Shown here piece after piece: positions 44,445 to 56,970 of a DNA stretch of 64,000 nucleotides. This DNA comes from Aralia elata (Eukaryota > Streptophyta > Magnoliopsida > Apiales > Araliaceae), in contig JAVJAP010000352.1 of NCBI GenBank assembly GCA_034770075.1, forward strand, positions 186,001-250,000, written 5' to 3'. The translations under genes were made by a program, and so were the position numbers. The stretch's first letter is position 1. The number at the start of each line of letters is the position of its first letter. Below the pieces are notes generated by a model. The model did not search any database. It saw only the letters and a program-made list of their open reading frames with translations, and was not told where the DNA came from.

Positions 44445-46724
44445 GGAATAAAATAAGATTTTTATGTGTGACGTTGTGTTTAATGTGATTAAAGGTCGAT
44501 TGTTGACCTAATGTATGTGATATGTGGTTATATATATGTGATGCGGTTTCATAGACGGAATAAATTTTTTCGGGAAAAACGTTAAATCACTATTCATAAA
44601 ACGTAGAAAACGTGTTTTTTGTTTTTAGAATTTTTGAATCACGGGGTATAAGAGTATGGGAGACGTAATCTCCAATAAAACTGACGAACGAAATTTCACG
44701 ATTTTCACATGTGGAACGAGTTAGGACATCTAACTAGAAAGAAATCGGGTTACCGGGCGATTTTAGAAACGTAAACTCTAATCGATTATATGAAAGGGTA
44801 AAATGGACTTTTTGCTAACTAATTAGTTATAATAGCTAACTAGAAAGAAACTAGAAATCGAAACTGAGTTTCGAAGTAACCGAGCCAAGTTGAGTAGAGG
44901 GTTTGAGATGGCTTGGCTAGGGTTTGGGATGGCTTGGCTAAGATTTGGGATGGCTTGACTAGGGTTGAGCCAAGGTTTGAGCTAGGGGTTGGGAATGACT
45001 TGGCTAGGGTTGAGCCAAGGGTTGAGCTCTAGGGTTAAACCCTAGAGACTTAATGCCTAGGCAAGGTTTCATGAAATGAAACTCAAATGCATGTGAGATT
45101 AAAGCATAAAGAAAATTTAAACCAAATGAGGGGTAAAGAGGGCCATGATGGCCGGCTACTTGGAGAGGAGGGGACCAATTGTGAGTCATTAGCCATTACT
45201 CACCTTTTCTAGACAAGCAATAAATGTTGGGTTCCCTTGCAATTCATTTAACTAGCCAAACAAAGCCTTAACAATCATTTAGCTCCCTTAACCTTGCATG
45301 GGTTAGCCTTATCTTGTATGGTTAAGTTAGTTGGTGGAAGATGGGATGATTAAGTATCCAACACTTAGCCATTTTCATCTTCATTTCCATTTCAAAGAGC
45401 AAGTGAGAAAAGAGAAATGAATAGAAAGAAGGAAAAGAGAGAAAGATCAAGAGCAAGATCCTTTAAGTTCTAAAATAGTGTTAGGGATTCAAGAAGGAGG
45501 AAGAACCAAGGGGGATCAAGGCTTAGATCACCAAGCTAGGAAGAAAAAGAAGAAGAACAAAAGGTAAAAACCCTAGAAAACTCATCTACTTCAGTCCTTT
45601 TCTTTTAAAGTTTTGTAGTATGATTATGAAGTGCTTGTTGGTGGTTGTTGTTGTGATAATAGATCATTGAAGGATCTTGCAGAGATAAGGTAGTTGTAAT
45701 GGTTAATAACATTGTAAAACTACCGGTAAATGTCATGAAAGTGAAATCAAAGACTAAAATCGTAAGCCTTTGCGTAAGAATGGACTTAAACTTGTTTAGA
45801 GGACTTAAAAAGAACATAGATAATTGTTGTTGTGTCTTTTGATTAAAAGTCATGAAAGATGGAAGAAGAGTTCCAAGTTGAACAGAGGAAAAATACGCCA
45901 TAACAAAGTTATGGCGAAATTTTCCGAAAGAAAAAAAAAGACGTCTTAAGACGAAAACCCTAACTCGGTACCACATTTGGATCAAGTTAGCGATCAGTAA
46001 ATGTGTCCGGAAAAGTCCAAATCCATAGGGCTTTTAGAGTTCATGAAAAACGTGAGTCGTAGGTTCGAGAACGGACTCATTCTGATAAAGGATGACGAAG
46101 TTATAACATTACAAAGCAATAATGTTAACGAAAGTCAATTAGGAAGAAAAATCAAGTTAGATAGAGGCAAACTCATCGGGGTGAGTTCGTTTGGCTGGGG
46201 AAATTCGCCGAGGCGAATTCGGTAGGGAGGAGCTGGCAGGGGCGAGCTTAAGTTCACCGGGGCAAGTTCCCTATTTTTGCAGTTTTGTGATTTTAATATT
46301 CTGTACTAAAATGGGCATAACGTTTTCGTACGAACTCTGATTTAGGTGATTCAAGATGATCCGAAAAGCTAAGAGGTAGACCTATAACTTTCATTCAATA
46401 AGAATTGAGAGTTAAGGTCGGGATCAATTTTGAAATAGAGCCTCTTTAAGGCTGTTGTGTAATCGGGGTCAAGGCGTGGTGGGTTCTTCGGAACGCCATG
46501 ACGCCAAGCTATGTTTAGCTAATATTTTAAAGTTCTAAACATTGGACTTTGGAAATATGGTCTAGAGTTAATGTAAACCCTGAGTGACGATTATACGTGG
46601 CTAATTGGTATGTCTATGTGCACTAAATGTGTTGGACTTTCAAAGGGCGATTAACGCTAAAGTTTTTAAAGACCACTAAGGTAAGTATTCTAACTCCATT
46701 CAATCTACTTTTGAATGTTAGTTA
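44445..46724 (+). repeat. Shared H/G LTR, piece 2
   Basis: This continues the LTR of 33,862-33,919 after the target duplication GGAAT, up to AGTTA where copia element D enters. It contains a minisatellite of about 25 bp built on ATGGCTTGGCTAGGGTT (44,898-45,020) and a GC-rich dyad AATTCGCC-GA-GGCGAATT (46,202-46,219) with weaker copies to 46,262. No gene is recognised; the 74-codon frame at 46,001-46,225 is unsupported. Confidence 0.85.
46202..46262. repeat. GC-rich inverted repeats in the H/G LTR
   Basis: AATTCGCC/GGCGAATT is a perfect 8-bp dyad with centre GA. Degenerate copies CTGGCAGGGGCGAGC and TTCACCGGGGCAAG follow. After removing element D, the distance to the mini-exon is about 1.2 kb, similar to about 1.05 kb in A and B. 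Confidence 0.65.
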
Positions 46725-48531
46725 TGAAAGTAGTATGCACGCAAGCTAATCATATTTGATATGATGTATCATATACTTTGTAATCTTATTCGGTTATTAA
46801 AGGCATTTTACTTTATCTAGATTGTGCTGTTATATTAAATGTGATAAACCCATAGTTTTGAGTAATGCTTTTAGAATCATGATGGTGATCATGCTAATGA
46901 GATCTAAATTCTAGATAGCTCATAAACTAAAATCGTTCCTAATCGTTGGATTACTAAAAAGGGGATTAGTGAATCCGGATAGATTAGTGTATACGTTGTT
47001 TGCTCTTATGAAGAGGATGATTGATCTCATAATCATTTGTGTGGAGACACTAAAGCAAGTATGTAGGTGCTTATTAGAGAATAAGTTCACTAAACGTGGC
47101 TCGCTAAGGAATACCTAATGGAGTTTTACTCGCCTGTCAATAGGAATTCCTCTAGTGATAGTAGTACAAGTGATCCTTGGACTTGAGATCATCATAGTAT
47201 CTTGTGTGTGATGAGTTATACTTTGACATGTCCCTTAAGACCCTTAGGGTATATCAAAGGGTATGATTGGGTATAATAAGTTATACATGGAGATAGGTGA
47301 ATGATCAACAAAAAATCTACCACTTATAGTAAAAGGAGAGAATGTCCTATGTGATTCGATAAATGACGACTCAGAAGTCTTTGGCCAAAGCAGTATGAAA
47401 TTAAAAAGGAGTTTCTAATTTGCATTAATCAGAGTTGTGCATTTGAGAATCGAAATACAAATAATTAAATAAAATAAGACTTGACAGTAATTCCATGTTT
47501 TATATTTAATTGGGATATTGTATGGTAGAAGGATTGAATTGTACGGTAACTATTCACTGAAAGGTTCTTTTGTGATTAATGTTGAAATCTATATTATCTG
47601 GAAAGTCGTTGATCGCTTAGAGGGCTTACCCTTATTGTAGAATAAATATTATTTATTTAAATAAATTAAATATTTTAATTTATTTATTTAAATAAAATTA
47701 GAATTGTTCTAATTGATTTATTCACAACGGGTTTAATATGGAGAACTTAAAGGGCCACACCGCAAAAGAAAAATATTTGTTTAAGAAGTAAATGGCATAA
47801 TCGTAATAATAAATTAAGTGTATTTAATTTAATCTATGGAGATAGAATAAATTAAATAGCTTAATATTTATTATTTAATATTTTGGAAATATTAAATATA
47901 AATTAATAAGAGGAGTCTTATTATTATTATTACAATTACTATTATTTAATTCCTAATAGGGATTGAGAATTAATTAATAAAAGTACTCTCTCATAAATTC
48001 CTAATTGGATTAGTAGTTTAATTAATTAAAGGAGTTTAATTAAAATAAAAACCCTAATCCTAAATAGTTTAGGAGGGTTCCCTATATCTATAAATAAGAG
48101 GAGTCTTATCATGATTTAGGGTTAGACAGTTACACACTCTTCCATAAGAATTGGAGAGAGAGAGTACTTGCAATTTCTATAGAGATAGAAACTAGGGTTT
48201 TGCCAATACCCATCTTCTTGAAAAACTATTATTCCTTGGTGGATCACCTCTAGAGGCCAAACACCTGGGTGGCTAACGTTGATCAAAAGAAAGAATTTAA
48301 TCGGTGGAATTCAAGGAGAACGCGAAGGATTTGGAGGTGAACTCGTACATGTGGAAGCATGGTTCTACAAGGGTATGATTCTCATACTTTATCTCTTTCG
48401 TTTAATTGATAATTGAGCACATGGATGATCATGGTGATGGTTTGTATGAAAAATTTTAAAATCTGTTTTATTGCGCTTCCGCACTATTTATGTAATTTGA
48501 TTGCATGTTCGCGCTATATACAAACCTAACA
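46725..48531 (+). repeat. 5' LTR of copia element D
   Basis: 1,807 bp, TG...CA ends. TATA box TATAAATA at 48,089-48,096. Nearly identical to 53,888-55,696. Confidence 0.95.
48089..48096 (+). promoter_or_regulatory. TATA box of copia D 5' LTR
   Basis: TATAAATA follows GGGTTCCCTATATC and is conserved in the 3' LTR (55,252-55,259), K and E (57,755-57,762, minus). Confidence 0.65.
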
Positions 48532-48532
48532 G

Positions 48533-48544
48533 TGGTTTCAGAGC
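48533..48544 (+). other. Primer binding site of copia element D
   Basis: TGGTTTCAGAGC, one mismatch from the tRNA-Met type TGGTATCAGAGC, 1 nt after the LTR. Confidence 0.8.
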
Positions 48545-50480
48545 CTAACCTTGTGTGCTAATTATCGATTATTATGATTCAATGTATGTATGGGTATGCG
48601 ATTGGATCGATTTTCTGGGCAACGAAAAAAAAAATTCGAAGTCTGCTACGCGGCCGCGCCGCTTCAAGTTCATTCTAGAGCGCGGCCGTGCCCGAACCCA
48701 GAAATCGTTTCTGGGGGTGCAGCGCGCCCGCGCCGCTCCTAGTTCAATTTGGAGCACGGCCGCGCCGGTCTGCAGAATTTGAAAAAAATTTTATTTTAAT
48801 TTTATTTATTTTCAATTAAGATAAAAGGTTTATTTTGAATTGAAATATAATTAAAATTAAAAGTTTTATTTGAACTTGGAATTAGATTCTACGTTAACTA
48901 GAATAAAGGAGTTTATTCACATATAGAATAGGATTCCATGTTTCCTTAAAAATAAAGATGTTTATTTTGATAAGGAATAGGATTTAACATATTTTATTTT
49001 TCCAAGCAATTTTAAGTTAAAATAAAGGAGTTTATTTTGAACTTGAAATTGGTTTCCATGTTAATTAAAATAAAGGAGTTTATTTTGATTTGGAATTTGA
49101 TTAAAAATAAAGGAGTTTATTTTTATTCAAAATTGGATAAAGTAAAATAAATAAGTTTATTATGATTTAATTTTTGATTAAAATAAAGGAGTTTATTTTT
49201 GTTTCAAAATTGGATTTCTAGTAAACTTTTAATTGCTCATTAAATGATATCAATGCATATATGGAATGGTTTTATTATTTATGAGATGAATGATATTTAT
49301 TGATATATATGGAGATATGTATGATAATAAATAGGGATTGATTATGGACTATTGACCAATGTGTGATTGGAATTATTTTAGAGGATGCTTGAATGAATGG
49401 ATTTTTATAAATGGGGTCTGCGTACCTCGTTTTGTCTAGTTTTTCTTGATGTAAATTCTATCTTCCTCCTATGTACCTCCCCTTGACTGCTGATCAAGGT
49501 TTCTATTTATTATAAATAGTTTATGTAATAGGTTTAGTTAGAATTATTTTGAAGAATTGGAGACCAAAGAGCAAGGAGCGCTTGAAGACCCGTTTGTAAT
49601 GGAGCCCGGGTTTAAATGTAATAGTTATATTTAAATTTTGTTCTTGCACCCTAGGTTTGACCTTTTGGTTCACTTGGTGGCTCTAGTGAACCAAACTAGA
49701 ATAAAAGTCCATAATCATTCCGGGTAGAATATAGTATTCTATATGTGCATGCTTACTATGTATATATATTATATATTATACAACATGCTTCGCATGTTAA
49801 ATAATATGACGTGTATTTTATATATATATATGTGCATGCGCAGTAAACAAGCTGAGACAAATAATAACAAACCCCTCAAAGAAATTATATTAAGTCCTAA
49901 GCGTTCAAAGATATTTGGAATATCGAACGTCGCCTTCTAGCATGGTAAAGCAATAGAGTATTAAATATTTAATATGAGTTTGTTGTGTCACCACAAGGCA
50001 AATATTAAATATTTAAGATGTTGCATTATCACATTTGATGCTTATTAAGGAATTGAACATTACTGTTTTGTTTTGTCACCACAAGGACGGTATTTTTCTC
50101 TTCACATATATGGAAGTGCTAGGTTGGACTTAACTTGGATAATTTTGATTCGGATGTGTCACCACTTGATCAAAATAATCTAAGAGGCAAAATACAAGGA
50201 GTTACATAGTGATGTAATTGACAACAGTTGTCTACCTATTTATTTATATATCGTTTGTTGTGTCACCACAAGGCTATATACATTTAAAATGGGATCCTTA
50301 TTCTCACTAGCAAATCTTTAATTAGAATTGTCGAACTATATATTGAGGGTAATATAGTTTGATGAAAATAGTGGGAGGTACCAATTTAAAATAAAGACCT
50401 AATTTATTTTGGTAATTAATTAAGAAATGAATGTATGCTAAAATGTTATTAAATTACAAATTCATTTATAGAATTTTACG
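48545..50480 (+). other. Long non-coding leader of copia element D with repeated dyads
   Basis: Nearly 2 kb separates the primer site from gag. At 48,640-48,770 are GC-rich CGCGGCCGCGCC-type strings. At 49,019-49,038, 49,067-49,086, 49,103-49,124 and 49,180-49,199 the dyad AAAATAAA-GGAG-TTTATTTT recurs. At 49,983, 50,071, 50,155 and 50,258 the string TTGTGTCACCACAAGG or a near match recurs about every 85-105 bp. Copy E keeps the same features. No ORF is recognisable. Confidence 0.75.
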
Positions 50481-51262
50481 ATGTCTAATTCACTATCACT
50501 GCATAGCATATTAGATGCTAATTAATCGGACCATATTAAACGGACTGGTTAAGATATTTGAGAATAGTTCTCAAGGCTGAAAAGCTATCTTATGTCCTTA
50601 GTATGCCTATCCCTGCAATTGTTGCAGACAATGCCTCTGAGGAAGAGATTGCTACTTTTAGAAAGTAGTAAGATGATGCACAGTTGGCTCAATGCATCAT
50701 GCTTGCATCCATTAGTAACGAGCCTCAACGTCAGCATGAAACTATGGATGCTCCTACTGTACTCCGGCACCTTCAAGGAGTTGAATGGTGAGGAAAGTAG
50801 GACTATTAGATATCAGATATCTAAGGTGCTTTTCCGATCTAGAATGACCGATGGCACTACAGTATAGATAGATGTTCTAAAATGATCAATCTGATTGAAC
50901 AATTAGGACAACAAGGTTTTGTCATGGATGGAGTCCTGAGTTGCTTAAACATGTTGAAAACTGTAAATAGTCACTTTCCAACCAAGAAAGACCAAGTTTT
51001 ACTGGTAGATGATTCTTCCAGGAAGCAGAAGAGGGCCAAAGGATCTTCATAAAAGAAAAACAATTTAAAGAAGGTAAATAGAAAGGCAAAAACAAAGGAC
51101 AATAAGAACAAGACTGATGCAGATAGTAAAGGAGTTTGCTTCTACTGCAATAAGCCTAGATACTAGAAAGGAAACTGTAAGGAGAATCTTACAGAGGCTA
51201 ACCAGAAGAAGCTTAGTGAAGCTTCGGTTATAAATACAGGTTTGTTCATGATTAAAAATAAA
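50481..51262 (+). pseudogene. Copia element D gag, broken
   Basis: It starts MSNSLSLHSILDAN then TAA. With a shift it continues WLRYLRIVLKAEKLSYVLSMP and ASEEEIATFRKW, then a stop, as in copia Gag (UBN2-type). The zinc knuckle at about 51,136-51,180 reads CFYCNKPRY, a TAG, then KGNC: the histidine and the following Trp codon are lost. The same stop after LDAN and the same broken knuckle are in copy E. Confidence 0.82.
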
Positions 51263-51269
51263 TCTTTCT

Positions 51270-53870
51270 GTAAGTCACGGTTCTACTTGGGTATTGGATA
51301 CCGGCTGTAGTTCTCACGTATGCAATCCAATGCAGATACTAAGCAGAAGTAGAAAGCTAAACAAAGAGTAAGTAATCTTATGTGTGGGAATGGAGCAAAG
51401 GTTGCTGCATTAACCATAGGAACTTATAGTTTAGTATTGCCTACGGGCAAGTCTATTAAGTTAATAAGTTGTTATTATGTTCCAGTTCTCATTAGAAATA
51501 TTAGAACTTTCGTTGTTGGACAAGGAAGGTTCTGGTATTATATTTAAGAACAATATTTGTTCTATTTATAATGATAATATTTTGTTTGAAACTGGAAGAT
51601 TACTTGATAGACTTTGCATACTTGACTTACATGAAAAATATTTTGCAAATTGAATAAACTAATAAAAGAAAAAAAGGAGATGATCATTCAAAGAGTTTAA
51701 TATGTTTATTTGATAAAATACAAGTCTGAATCATTTGAAAGGTTCAAAGAATTCAGAAGTGAAACAAATTGACAAAGTATCAAGATTCTTTGATCAGATC
51801 AAGGAATGAATACTTGTGCAATAAGTTTCTAGACCATCTCAAAATGGTATTTTCTCATAATGGACACCTCTTGATACGCAATAATTGATTGGTGTATCTA
51901 AAAGGAGAAATTGTACCTTGTTGGACATGGTGCAGTCCATAACGATTTTTACCGACATTCTAGTATCCATCTGGGTTTATGCCCTAGAAACGGCTGCATA
52001 TCTACAAAATAAGGTAACCTCAAAAATCCGAGCCCAAGACTCCATAAAGGTTATGGATAGGGAGGATTCCTACTCTTAAGTATGTTAAGATAAGGGGTTG
52101 TCCAGCTTATGTAAAAATATTTCAAAGATAAGTTTGGGACAAAAATCTGACAAGTGCAGACTTGTGGAATATCCTAAAGAAAGTTTAGGGTATTATTACT
52201 ATAATCCTACATGTTGCCTTCTTAGATAAAGGTGTTTATCATTGAAGGAGCTAGTGGGAGAGTAATAGATCTTGAAAGAGTTCAAGAACCACAAAGCACT
52301 TTAAGTCGAACCGAGGAACCTGTAGATAGACCTATTGTACCACAGCCGAATCGTAAATATAGAAGAGTACCGAAGATACCTGGGAGGTATGGATTCATTA
52401 TAGAGGATGATGATGAGGTACGCATCATAGAGGATAATGATCCAGTTTTATACGATGAGACTATGAGTAGTAGACACTCAGAGAAATGACAGATGGCCAT
52501 GAAATCCGAAATGGACTCCATGTATGAGAACCAAGTATAGACTCTGGTTACTCCACAAAAGGGCATAGTGCCTAGAGTGTGAATATGGGTTTTTAAGAGA
52601 AAGACTGAGGCAAATGGCAAGGTGGAGACCTATAAGACCAGACCTGTTTAAAAGGTTTTTCAAGTCAAGGAGTTGACTGTGATAAAACCTTATTACCGGG
52701 TAATGCTCAAGTCCATTTGGATTTTGCTTGTGATTGCAGCTTATTACGAAATCTGGCAAAATGGATGTGGAGACGCCCTTCCTCAATGAAAACTTGAGGA
52801 GAATGTATGTATGATACAGTCAGAGGAATTTGTTTCAAAGGTTGAAGCAAATCGTGTTTTAAGCTACAATGATCCATTGATGGATTGAAGCAAGCTTCTC
52901 AAAGATGGAACATTCGTTTTGATGAGACAATCAAAAGAGTTTGATTTTATCAAAAATGAGAATGAACCTTGTGTGTACAAAAGGGTCAGTGGGAGTGCTG
53001 TGACATTCTTGGTATTATATGTTGATATACTACTAATAAGAAATAACACACCAATGCTACAATTAGTAAAGATAAAATTGTCTAAACATTCCTCCATGAA
53101 TGACTTGGGAGGAGCATCCTATAAATTTGGGATATAAATCTATATAGATAGATTTAAAAGGATGTTCGGCTTGACCCAAGGAACATATATTCATTTGATG
53201 CTAAAGGCGTTTAGCATGGCAAACTCCAAGAGAGGTCTCATGATGATGAGCCATGGAGTGTATCTCTCTAAAATTGTCCCCAATTGAAAGAGAGATCGCA
53301 TGAGTTACTATCATGTATGCAATGAATATACAAGGCTTGATGTTGATCAGTCATATTCTGGAGATGATCACTGTAAGACAGTGATAAACATCTTTAGGTA
53401 CCTAACAGGTACTGAAGATGTGATCATGATTCATGGTAGGTCTGAATTAAAACTAGAGGGCTAAACAGACTCAAGTTTTTCAGACTAACCAAGATGATAA
53501 CAAATCTACTTTAAGGTAAATCGTTACCTTGAAAGGTGGTGCAGTGAATTCAAAAAGTTCCAAACAGCAAAGAGTTGCTGGTTAAGTGACAAAGACAAAG
53601 TATATAGCTGTAAATGAAGCTGCAAGTTTGATTGTTTGGATGAAAAGTTCATTACAGAATTAGGAATAGTTCCTAAGTCTCATCTTAGATTCAAACAAGT
53701 GTTGCGGCACTTTCATTTGATTAGCGGAATCATTGAAAGAGGAAAAGTCACTATAGAGATAGTGGACTATCAAGAACGACATTGCATATCCATTTACTGA
53801 AGCTTTATCCAAACAGCAGGATGATCGTCACTTAGAGAAGAAGGGTATAAGATACCATGACGATTGGCTT
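51270..53870 (+). pseudogene. Copia element D pol: protease, part integrase, RT, RNase H, broken
   Basis: Protease motif WVLDTGCSSHVCNP lies at 51,285-51,330. Only the later part of integrase is present, from VYLIKYKSESFERFKEF; the zinc-binding part and first catalytic aspartate are missing. RT linker: QPNRKYRRVPKIPGRYGF. The RT catalytic block reads LYVDILLI (53,015-53,040), so one aspartate codon of YVDD is missing. RNase H traces follow to about 53,870. Many stops are present. Copy E shares the truncation and the YVD deletion. Confidence 0.85.
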
Positions 53871-53878
53871 TAGTGCAA

Positions 53879-53887
53879 GTGGGAGAT
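53879..53887 (+). other. Polypurine tract of copia element D
   Basis: GTGGGAGAT directly precedes the 3' LTR start TGAAAGTAG. Confidence 0.8.
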
Positions 53888-55696
53888 TGAAAGTAGTATG
53901 CACGCAAGCCAATCATATTTGATATGATGTAGCATATACTTTGTAATCTTATTCGGTTATTAAAGGCATTTTACTTTATCTACATTGTGCTGTTATATTA
54001 AATGTGATAAACCCATAGTTTTGAGTAATGCTTTTAGAATCATGATGGTGATCATGCTAATGAGATCTAAATTCTAGATAGCTCATAAACTAAAATCGTT
54101 CCTAATCGTTGGATTACTAAAAAGAGGATTAGTGAATCCGGATAGATTAGTACATACGTTGCTTGCTCTTATGAAGAGGATGATTGATCTCATAATCATT
54201 TGTGTGGAGACACTAAAGCACATATGTAGGTGCTTATTAGAGAATAAGTTCACTCAACGTGGCTCGCTAAGGAATACCTAATGGAGTTTTACTCGCCTGT
54301 CAATAGGAATTCCTCTAGTGGTAGTAGTACAAATGATCCTTGGACTTGAGATCATCATAGTATCTTGTGTGTGATGAGTTATACTTTGACATGTCCCTTA
54401 AGACCCTTAGAGTATATCAAAGGGTATGATTGGGTATAATAAGTTATACATGGAGATAGGTGAATGATCAACAAAGAATCTACCACTTATAGTAAAATGA
54501 GAGAATGTCCTATGTGATTCGATAAATGACGACTCAGAAGTCTTTGGCCAAAGCAGAATGAAAATAGAAAGGAGTTTCTAATTTGCATTAATCAGAGTTG
54601 TGCATTTGAGAATCAAAATACAAATAATTAAATAAAATAAGACTTGACAGTAATTCCATGTCTTATATTTAATTGGGATATTGTATGGTAGAAGGATTGA
54701 ATTGTACGGTAACTATTCACTGAAAGGTTCTTTTGTGATTAATGTTGAAATCTATATTATCTGGAAAGTCGTTGATCGCTTAGAGGGCTTACCCTTATTG
54801 TAGAATAAATATTATTTATTTAAATAAATTAAATAGTTTAATTTATTTATTTAAATAAAATTAGAATTGTTCTAATTGATTTATTCACAACGGGTTTAAT
54901 ATGGAGAACTTAAAGGGCCACACCGCAAAAGAAAAATATTTGTTTAAGAAGTAAATGGCATAATCGTAATAATAAATTAAGTGTATTTAATTTAATCTAT
55001 GGAGATAGAATAAATTAAATAGCTTAATATTTATTATTTAATATTTTGGAAATATTAAATATAAATTAATAAGAGGAGTCTTATTATTATTATTACAATT
55101 ACTATTATTTAATTCCTAATAGGGATTGAGAATTAATTAATAAAAGTACTCTCTCATAAATTCCTAATTGGATTAGTAGTTTAATTAATTAAAGGAGTTT
55201 AATTAAAATAAAAACCCTAATCCTAAATAGTTTAGGAGGGTTCCCTATATCTATAAATAAGAGGAGTCTTATCATGATTTAGGGTTAGACAGTTACACAC
55301 TCTTCCATAAGAATTGAAGAGAGAGAGAGTACTTGCAATTTCTATAGAGATAGAAACTAGGGTTTTGCCAACACCCATCTTCTTGAACAACTATTATTCC
55401 TTGGTGGATCACCTCTAGAGGCCAAACACTTGGGTGGCTAACGTTGATCAAAGGAAAGAATTTAATTGGTGGAATTCAAGGAGAACGCGAAGGATTTGGA
55501 GGTGAACTCGTACCTGTGGAAGCATGGTTCTATAAGGGTATGATTCTCATACTTTATCTCTTTCGTTTAATTGATAATTGAGCACATGGATGATCATGGT
55601 GATGGTTTGTATGAAAAATTTTAAAATCTGTTTTATTGCGCTTCCGCACTATTTATGTAATTTGATTGCATGTTCGCGCTATATACAAACCTAACA
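53888..55696 (+). repeat. 3' LTR of copia element D
   Basis: 1,809 bp, matching 46,725-48,531; TATA box at 55,252-55,259. It ends CCTAACA and is followed by the target duplication AGTTA. Confidence 0.95.
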
Positions 55697-56735
55697 AGTT
55701 AAGTATGTGTATGTATATTCTTATGAATAATCCTTATGTTTACTTCGGTTTATATAATGTTAATTGATTGTGTAAACTTCCGACTTATACAAACTACTTG
55801 TTGGTTGTGTAAGTGTTCAACTTTGCTATAATGCATAAATTGTTCAAGTTTCCAAGTGCTAATATACATGAACTATTTAAGAAATATATCAATGTCAATT
55901 GTATCAGCTAGACACATGTTAAAACATTTTATCGATTTCATTACAATTCTCTGAAATGTTATTGGTTTAAGTAGAGCTTTCCAACCAATTGTACTTGGTT
56001 TAGATTCAAGTTTGAGAATGAACAACCTTAATATGGGGAAACTTTTAGTCAGATATTTTCGGCAAGGCTTCAAGTGCGTAAAACCAAAAACGCAAATGTC
56101 GTTTCAATAAGTAGTGTTGATCAACGCAAGGCATAAATGGCTAATCACCCACCGTGACCGTAAGTCCAGACGGTTTACAGTTGAATTACTATTAGACCTT
56201 TTTAAAAGTATTAAAAAGAAAGTTCTTGGTCTTTCGACCACTTAACATGTGTAGTCAGTATGTTCTTTCAAAAATGTAATCGAATAATCTTGTTATCCAA
56301 AATGATTTGAAATGCCTTCACAGCTATTGTTCAGTTGTTGAAGTACTCCTCAAAGAACATGCTTAATTCTTATTTATGTTATTATCATTAACTTTTATAA
56401 CTTGTTGAGCAATTAAATGCTCATTCTTGTTTTGAATTAAACGTTTTCAGCTAAGCCAGATAATGTTGAGGGTTCGGGTAAGGATAAAGGGAAGGAAAAG
56501 GTGGAAGGATCGTAGAACGATCTGATTTATAATAGATATGATGTTTGTAATGATATTTTATATATTAACATGTATAAACATTTTAAAGGTTTTAAAACCT
56601 GGGTTTGTAAGAATATGTTCATAATAAGTAATAATTATATTTATGTTGTCAAGAATATATAGATGGATGTTGAATGCATAGTACCGTGGAACACTGAATA
56701 CGGGTTTAAAACTACCCAGATTTGTGGGCGTCACA
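55697..56735 (+). repeat. Shared H/G LTR, piece 3
   Basis: This is the last third of the LTR that began at 33,862. It ends GTGGGCGTCACA, then the primer site. It carries the hairpin TGAGCA/TGCTCA (56,406-56,423), an acceptor-like ACGTTTTCAG and the mini-exon at 56,451-56,515. Confidence 0.88.
56451..56515 (+). other. Conserved LTR mini-exon (H/G)
   Basis: After TTTTCAG the frame reads AKPDNVEGSGKDKGKEKVEG, then S and TAG. It aligns with the C, A and B versions with indels of whole codons only. Confidence 0.5.
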
Positions 56736-56769
56736 AGTTGGTATCAGAGCTGTAGGTTAGAAACCTTAG

Positions 56770-56970
56770 GTAGGGGTACCTTAGGCTATAACCTTTGAAA
56801 AGTCAGAGAATTTAGAAAAGAAATAAACTCATATAGAGTTTGTAAGAGCTAGATTGAGGAAATTCATCTAAAGAAGGCTAAAGAGTAAAAATAACATAAA
56901 TTAAATTATTGATTGTTATATGATATATATTTTATTGCTATATGTTAACCAGATAATAGTTTGATTGTAG
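56770..56970 (+). other. Candidate leader intron of element G
   Basis: Donor-like AACCTTAG/GTAGGGG; acceptor-like TTTGATTGTAG directly before ATG 56,971; 201 nt. Confidence 0.4.

Larger units (their letters stand above)
46725..55696 (+). mobile_element. Element D: Ty1/copia retrotransposon with defective coding region
   Basis: It is 9.0 kb, with LTRs 46,725-48,531 and 53,888-55,696 (TGAAAGTAG...CCTAACA) and target duplication AGTTA at 46,720-46,724 and 55,697-55,701. The primer site is 48,533-48,544 and the polypurine tract 53,879-53,887. The LTRs show only a few scattered differences, pointing to recent insertion, yet gag and pol are full of stops and share lesions with copy E. It has an RT of Tork/Angela-like appearance (inference). 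Confidence 0.95.

Noticed and set aside
46001..46225. 74-codon frame in the H/G LTR
   Set aside because: It could be an upstream ORF or the missing first exon for the mini-exon, but nothing in A, B or C supports it.
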